This document shows, piece by piece, positions 26,339 through 30,362 of a DNA stretch of 30,362 bases. Location of the stretch: positions 1 to 30,362 of the forward strand of contig JBGTNK010000310.1 of assembly GCA_041743125.1 (NCBI GenBank), in the 5' to 3' direction. Each line of letters begins with the position of its first letter. Position 1 is the stretch's first letter. The position numbers and the translations under genes were made by a program. Origin of the DNA: Terrimonas_B sp041743125 (lineage in GTDB: Bacteria > Bacteroidota > Bacteroidia > Chitinophagales > Chitinophagaceae). A model generated the notes under the pieces. The model made no database searches. It saw only the letters and a program-made list of their open reading frames with translations, and was not told the DNA's origin.

Positions 26339-28660
26339 ATGAAACTCAAAATTACCAGAAAACATCTTCTGAAATTCCTCAAAAAACTTGGGGCAGGTAT
26401 AATCGTATTACTAGTTCTGTTTTTTTTACTCAACTTGGTTTTCCCCATACCTGATAAAATTGAATATTCCACAATAGTCACTGATAATAAAGGAGAACTA
26501 ATAAATGCCTCCCTCACCAGCGATGATAAATGGAGAATGAAAACAGAATTGGAGGAAATATCCCCGCTTCTCCGCAAGACGATCATTGCCAGGGAGGATA
26601 AATATTTTTATGCCCACCCCGGTATAAATCCCCTGGCAGTTGTAAGAGCATTATTTAAAAATACATTACGGATGAAGCGAACATCAGGGGCCAGCACAAT
26701 TACCATGCAGGTGGCCAGGGCCCTTCAACCTTCAAAAAGAAACTGGCCCGCCAAGATGAGAGAAGGTTTTCGTGCCTTTCAACTTGAATGGAAATATAGC
26801 AAGGATGAAATATTACAACTTTATCTTAACCTTGTTCCTTATGGAGGAAATATAGAAGGGGTAAAAGCAGCGGCTTTTATTTATTTTAAAAAGAATCCCG
26901 ATCACCTGAGCCTGGCTGAAATAACAGCTTTAAGTATTATCCCCAACCGACCTTCTTCGTTGGTGATAGGAAAAAATAATGACCGGATAGTTACCGAAAG
27001 AAACCGATGGCTGCAGCGCTTTGCCAGTGAAAATGTTTTTACAAAAAATGAAATTGAAGATGCCCTGGCTGAACCTTTAATTGCTTCAAGAGAAAAAATT
27101 CCTCATTACATTCCTCATCTTTCCTACAAACTTAAAAAGCAGGGCAACTCTTCCATAAAAACGACTATAGATCTCAATATGCAATTAAAAACAGAAAAAT
27201 TAGTTGCAGATTATATAAGAGCCCAACGCCTGCGAAATATAAAAAATGCTGCCGTTGTCATTATCGATAATAAAACCCAAAAGGTTATTACTTATGTGGG
27301 GTCCGCCAACTTTTATGATTCAACCGACGGAGGCCAGGTAAACGGTGCCAATGCTGTTCGCCAGCCCGGGAGCACATTCAAACCTTTGCTTTATGCGATG
27401 TGTTTTGATGAAGGGCTATTAACGCCAAAAACCGTTTTATCCGATGTTGCTATTAATTACGATGGCTATTCACCAGAGAATTATGACAGGAAATTTAATG
27501 GTTACGTAACAGTAGAATACGCCCTGGAGCATTCATTGAATATTCCGGCTGTAAAAAGTTTACGGAACCTTGGCGCTGAAAAATTTATCCGTAGCCTGTC
27601 CCGTTGCAATTTCATGCAGGTTCAAAAAGATCAGCGAAAGCTGGGCCTGTCTATGATCCTGGGGGGATGTGGAACTACACTTGAAGAACTTACAGGTTTA
27701 TTTGCTGCTTTTGCAAACCAGGGTGTTTATACACCGCCCTCATTTTTACAATCCGATAGCTTTTACCAGAAAACAACTTTAGTGAGTCCCGCATCAGTTT
27801 ATATGATCAATGAGATTTTGTCGAAAGTGAACCGGCCAGACTTTCCATTAAACTGGTCGGCCACCGAGCGGATGCCAAAAATTGCCTGGAAAACCGGCAC
27901 CAGCTATGGCCGACGGGATGCGTGGAGCATTGGTTATAACAAAAATTATACGGTGGGCATTTGGGTGGGAAATTTTTCAGGTGCTGGGGCCACCGACCTA
28001 AGCGGGTCTAATATTGCCACTCCGTTATTATTTAAAATTTTTAATACTATTGACTATGATAATGACAAGGATTGGTATAACCAACCCGGGGATTGCGATA
28101 TGCGGCAAGTATGCAGTGAAACCGGTTTGGCTCCATCAGACCACTGTCATAATTTGGTGACGGATTATTTCATTCCACTTATTTCCTCCACAAAGGTTTG
28201 CAATAACCGGCAACAGGTATTGCTAAGCCCTGATGAAAAATTAACCTATTGTAAAAACTGTGCGCCGGAAAGCGGTTATAAAAAAAAGGAGTTTAGGTGG
28301 ATAGAACCTGATATGAGGGCCTGGATGGACCAGGCCGGAATCGCTTATCAAAAAATACCGGAACATAACCCGGACTGTGAACTGATCTTTAAGGGCAGCG
28401 CACCGGATATAATGTCGCCGGCAAACGGAACCGAATATTTTATGAGTACCACCGACAGGGAACCTTTACAATTAGTATGTAAAACAGGTAATGACGTAAG
28501 TAAAGTGTTCTGGTATATCAACAACAAATTTTATAAGAGTAGTAATGCAGGAGAAAAACAATTTTTTATGCCAGAGGAAGGCCCGGTAAAAATTTCATGT
28601 ACGGATGATAAAGGCAGAAACAGGGATATAAAGATCATAGTGAAATTTGTGAATCTTTGA
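26339..28660 (+). CDS. pbpC: Penicillin-binding protein 1C
   Basis: A bifunctional class A penicillin-binding protein, 773 residues from ATG 26339 (a TTG at 26312 lies inside a hairpin and is unlikely). A transmembrane anchor at about 18-35 is followed by a GT51 glycosyltransferase domain with REDKYFYAHPGINP (catalytic Glu86), GASTITMQVAR and KILQLYLN-type EILQLYLNLVPYGGNIEG. The transpeptidase domain has SxxK at Ser345-Lys348 (QPGSTFKPL), SLN at 399-401 and KTGTS from 518. The C-terminal domain, about residues 690-773, matches the PBP1C-specific tail in position and form (DIMSPANGTEYF..). It sits next to alpha-2-macroglobulin, the same pairing as pbpC-yfhM in E. coli. The likely role is wall synthesis or repair in the periplasm. 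Confidence 0.95.
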   Translation: MKLKITRKHLLKFLKKLGAGIIVLLVLFFLLNLVFPIPDKIEYSTIVTDNKGELINASLTSDDKWRMKTELEEISPLLRKTIIAREDKYFYAHPGINPLAVVRALFKNTLRMKRTSGASTITMQVARALQPSKRNWPAKMREGFRAFQLEWKYSKDEILQLYLNLVPYGGNIEGVKAAAFIYFKKNPDHLSLAEITALSIIPNRPSSLVIGKNNDRIVTERNRWLQRFASENVFTKNEIEDALAEPLIASREKIPHYIPHLSYKLKKQGNSSIKTTIDLNMQLKTEKLVADYIRAQRLRNIKNAAVVIIDNKTQKVITYVGSANFYDSTDGGQVNGANAVRQPGSTFKPLLYAMCFDEGLLTPKTVLSDVAINYDGYSPENYDRKFNGYVTVEYALEHSLNIPAVKSLRNLGAEKFIRSLSRCNFMQVQKDQRKLGLSMILGGCGTTLEELTGLFAAFANQGVYTPPSFLQSDSFYQKTTLVSPASVYMINEILSKVNRPDFPLNWSATERMPKIAWKTGTSYGRRDAWSIGYNKNYTVGIWVGNFSGAGATDLSGSNIATPLLFKIFNTIDYDNDKDWYNQPGDCDMRQVCSETGLAPSDHCHNLVTDYFIPLISSTKVCNNRQQVLLSPDEKLTYCKNCAPESGYKKKEFRWIEPDMRAWMDQAGIAYQKIPEHNPDCELIFKGSAPDIMSPANGTEYFMSTTDREPLQLVCKTGNDVSKVFWYINNKFYKSSNAGEKQFFMPEEGPVKISCTDDKGRNRDIKIIVKFVNL

Positions 28661-28700
28661 AAACTTAATAGTTCTTTAAAACAGTGCGCCATTTTTCAAA

Positions 28701-30062
28701 TTAAATTTTTCCCGCCGCTTCTTCCCCCGTATTAATTGCACCTTCCATGAATCCCTGCCAGTCCGCCAGGTGCTCCCCTGCAAAATGTGTGTGAATATGT
28801 GAACGTTTCAGCACCGGCATCACCCGAAACCACTGGCCTTTGCCATATATCGCATACGCTCCTTGGGAATACGCATCGTTACCCCAATAATAATTGGCCT
28901 GCTTTTCCAGCATACTTTTTACATCACCAAAATAGGGCTGCAAGGTTTGTTGTATCATATCCGCTTTCCATTCGTTTGATTGATTGGCCACCACCGCTGC
29001 TTTATCTCCAATTGTATAGGATATTAATACACCCTTTTTTGAATTTTGATTTTTTGTAGCATGGTAAAAATAATGCGAAGACTGATCAGTTATCAAATCA
29101 AAACTTTCGTCTTTCCAGAATCTCTCTTTAAATAACAACGGATTTTTATTAATCCTTGCATATTGTAATTCGTTCATAGCATTCACCTGGTCTGCCGGTA
29201 AACCAGGTTCCCATTTTATATTCTTTGCTGCAAATGTGGGCACCGTACAAATAATTTTATCCCCTTCTACGGTCCGGCCGTTTTCGCAAAATACTTTCAC
29301 AGCTCCTTTTGTATTTTGTACAATACGCTGCACCCGGTGTTCCAGTTTTATTTTATCATACCCTATTTTCTCCGCAATCTTTTTTGCCAGCATGTTATTG
29401 CCGCTTTTTATTTTAAGATCCATTTCATTCTTTTCACTGCTTTCAGCATACTCGGCCAAAGCAGCAAAGGCAGACACACTGCGGATCGTTTCACCAAAGT
29501 CTGTGCTGTCCAATAATTCCCTGAGATCGAGATCCCTTCCCGTACAGCCATTGTTGACAAGAAAACGCCACCAATCCATTTTATCCAACTTGGTTTTATC
29601 AACCCGGGACAACTTTTCATATCCTTCTATAATCGACTGAAACTTCTCTTTCCAATCCTCACTGTAATCCCATTCATTTGCCTTATGATATTGCCCCTTA
29701 AAAATAAGGTTTGTCTCAAACTGGTTGTTCTGCAACTCAAGTCCGAAATCATTACACAGATTTTGTAACCGGGTGTGAGAATTACCCACCCATTCTGCGC
29801 CTAGTTCGATGACAAGATTTTCCTGCTCATCCATACTATGTGAAAAAACCCGTCCGCTGATCCGGTTACGGGCTTCCAGTATCACAAAGTCAATATTTTT
29901 TTTATGCAAATAATTAGCAGCTGCCAGTCCTGCAAAGCCTGCACCGATTATTATCACCGTGGGCTTTTTTCCAATAAAAAAATTTCCGAAGGAAGAAGAG
30001 GCTACCACTAGTCCTGCTGAAGCCAGGGTGGTCCGTTTTATAAATTCCCGGCGTGAATTCAT
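28701..30062 (-). CDS. Exported FAD-dependent amine oxidase
   Basis: A 453-residue flavoenzyme of the monoamine/L-amino-acid oxidase family. A twin-arginine-type leader (SRREFIKRTTLASAGLVVASSSFG) precedes the dinucleotide fold VIIIGAGFAGLAAANYL (Gly40, Gly42, Gly45), the ribose-binding Glu63, and EARNRISGRV. LVIELGAEWVG follows. The FAD-binding C-terminus HFAGEHLADWQGFMEGAINTGEEAA is complete. The enzyme likely oxidises an amine or amino acid and releases hydrogen peroxide in the periplasm. The substrate cannot be told. Its stop lies 40 bp from the convergent pbpC stop. Confidence 0.9.
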   Translation of the reverse strand: MNSRREFIKRTTLASAGLVVASSSFGNFFIGKKPTVIIIGAGFAGLAAANYLHKKNIDFVILEARNRISGRVFSHSMDEQENLVIELGAEWVGNSHTRLQNLCNDFGLELQNNQFETNLIFKGQYHKANEWDYSEDWKEKFQSIIEGYEKLSRVDKTKLDKMDWWRFLVNNGCTGRDLDLRELLDSTDFGETIRSVSAFAALAEYAESSEKNEMDLKIKSGNNMLAKKIAEKIGYDKIKLEHRVQRIVQNTKGAVKVFCENGRTVEGDKIICTVPTFAAKNIKWEPGLPADQVNAMNELQYARINKNPLLFKERFWKDESFDLITDQSSHYFYHATKNQNSKKGVLISYTIGDKAAVVANQSNEWKADMIQQTLQPYFGDVKSMLEKQANYYWGNDAYSQGAYAIYGKGQWFRVMPVLKRSHIHTHFAGEHLADWQGFMEGAINTGEEAAGKI

Positions 30063-30124
30063 AACTAAGTTTTGGTTGTATCCTAAGTTCGGACTTTTAT
30101 CTTACCGGTAATGATTGTTGTTGT

Positions 30125-30150
30125 AAAAAAAAGCCCCGGTCAGGGGCTTT
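30125..30150 (-). terminator. Strong rho-independent terminator of the GIN-domain gene
   Basis: On the minus strand AAAGCCCC TGACC GGGGCTTT, a perfect 8-bp stem with a 5-nt loop, runs into a stretch of T (A on the plus strand, 30125-30132). It lies 21 bp after the stop of the partial GIN-domain gene and isolates it from the amine oxidase gene. Confidence 0.9.
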
Positions 30151-30170
30151 GAAATTTCATTATAAAAAAA

Positions 30171-30362
30171 TTAGTTCACTTTCTTTATGCTGCTGGCTCC
30201 ACTTACATCCTGGTTTACGGTAGCATTCCCCTTGTATTTCACACCAGATGCGCCGCTTGCCTGCACATCTAATTTTACGCTTGCAAACACTTCAGCAGAA
30301 CAAGCACCGGAAATATCGATCGTTGTATTTTCTGTCATCAGGTCAAAGGACTTAATATCACT
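30171..30362 (-). CDS. Partial GIN-domain (DUF2807) protein, C-terminus
   Basis: The reverse strand is open from the window edge to TAA at 30173-30171, encoding 63 residues. The sequence alternates short beta strands with G-A-S turns: DISGACSAEVFASVKLDVQASGASGVKYKGNATVNQDVSGASSIKKVN. This is the repeating 'l.v.lSGas.i...' cadence of the head-GIN domain, a right-handed beta-helix common in secreted Bacteroidota proteins. The leader and N-terminus are outside the window. The function is unknown. Confidence 0.85.
   Translation of the reverse strand, partial: SDIKSFDLMTENTTIDISGACSAEVFASVKLDVQASGASGVKYKGNATVNQDVSGASSIKKVN

Overview
The window reads as an ordinary chromosomal stretch of a Bacteroidota bacterium, most likely in or near the Chitinophagaceae. 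That placement is an inference. It rests on moderate G+C, starts without Shine-Dalgarno sequences, a well-formed Bacteroidota promoter in front of metG (TTTG, 20 nt, TAnnTTTG), many lipoprotein and RRxF-type leader peptides, an alpha-2-macroglobulin/PBP1C pair, a GIN-domain protein and a RAYT-type transposase with its palindrome. Gene density is high and intergenic gaps are short.

Layout. Bases 1-159 hold the unclear tail of an upstream gene. Bases 160-3585 (+) form an envelope-oriented cluster: two paralogous membrane-anchored alpha/beta hydrolases flank a TPR lipoprotein and an exported Dabb-fold protein. Bases 3590-7372 (-) carry oxyR with both redox cysteines and a probable operator, an LD-carboxypeptidase followed by terminator hairpins, and a secreted amidase-signature enzyme. 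Bases 7667-18672 (+) are mostly housekeeping: ppsA, metG, a YbjN-like protein, a 1287-residue AsmA-like membrane protein and guaA. An orphan type I periplasmic binding protein follows guaA.

From 19940 to 28660 an 1801-residue alpha-2-macroglobulin lipoprotein (-) and a PBP1C (+) lie head to head. The proteins are an established functional pair in envelope repair and defence. A small HUH transposase of the RAYT type (25665-26252) and its perfect 27-nt palindrome sit in the gap between them. Bases 28701-30062 (-) encode an exported FAD amine oxidase. After a strong terminator, the C-terminus of a GIN-domain protein (-) runs off the right edge.

No phage, CRISPR array, rRNA or tRNA gene, or recognisable defence island was found. 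The observations most worth a second look are the RAYT/palindrome unit inside the A2M-pbpC divergence, the inverted repeat in front of oxyR, the duplicated hydrolases around two envelope genes, and the large AsmA-like protein. I did not see a clearly undescribed multi-gene system.
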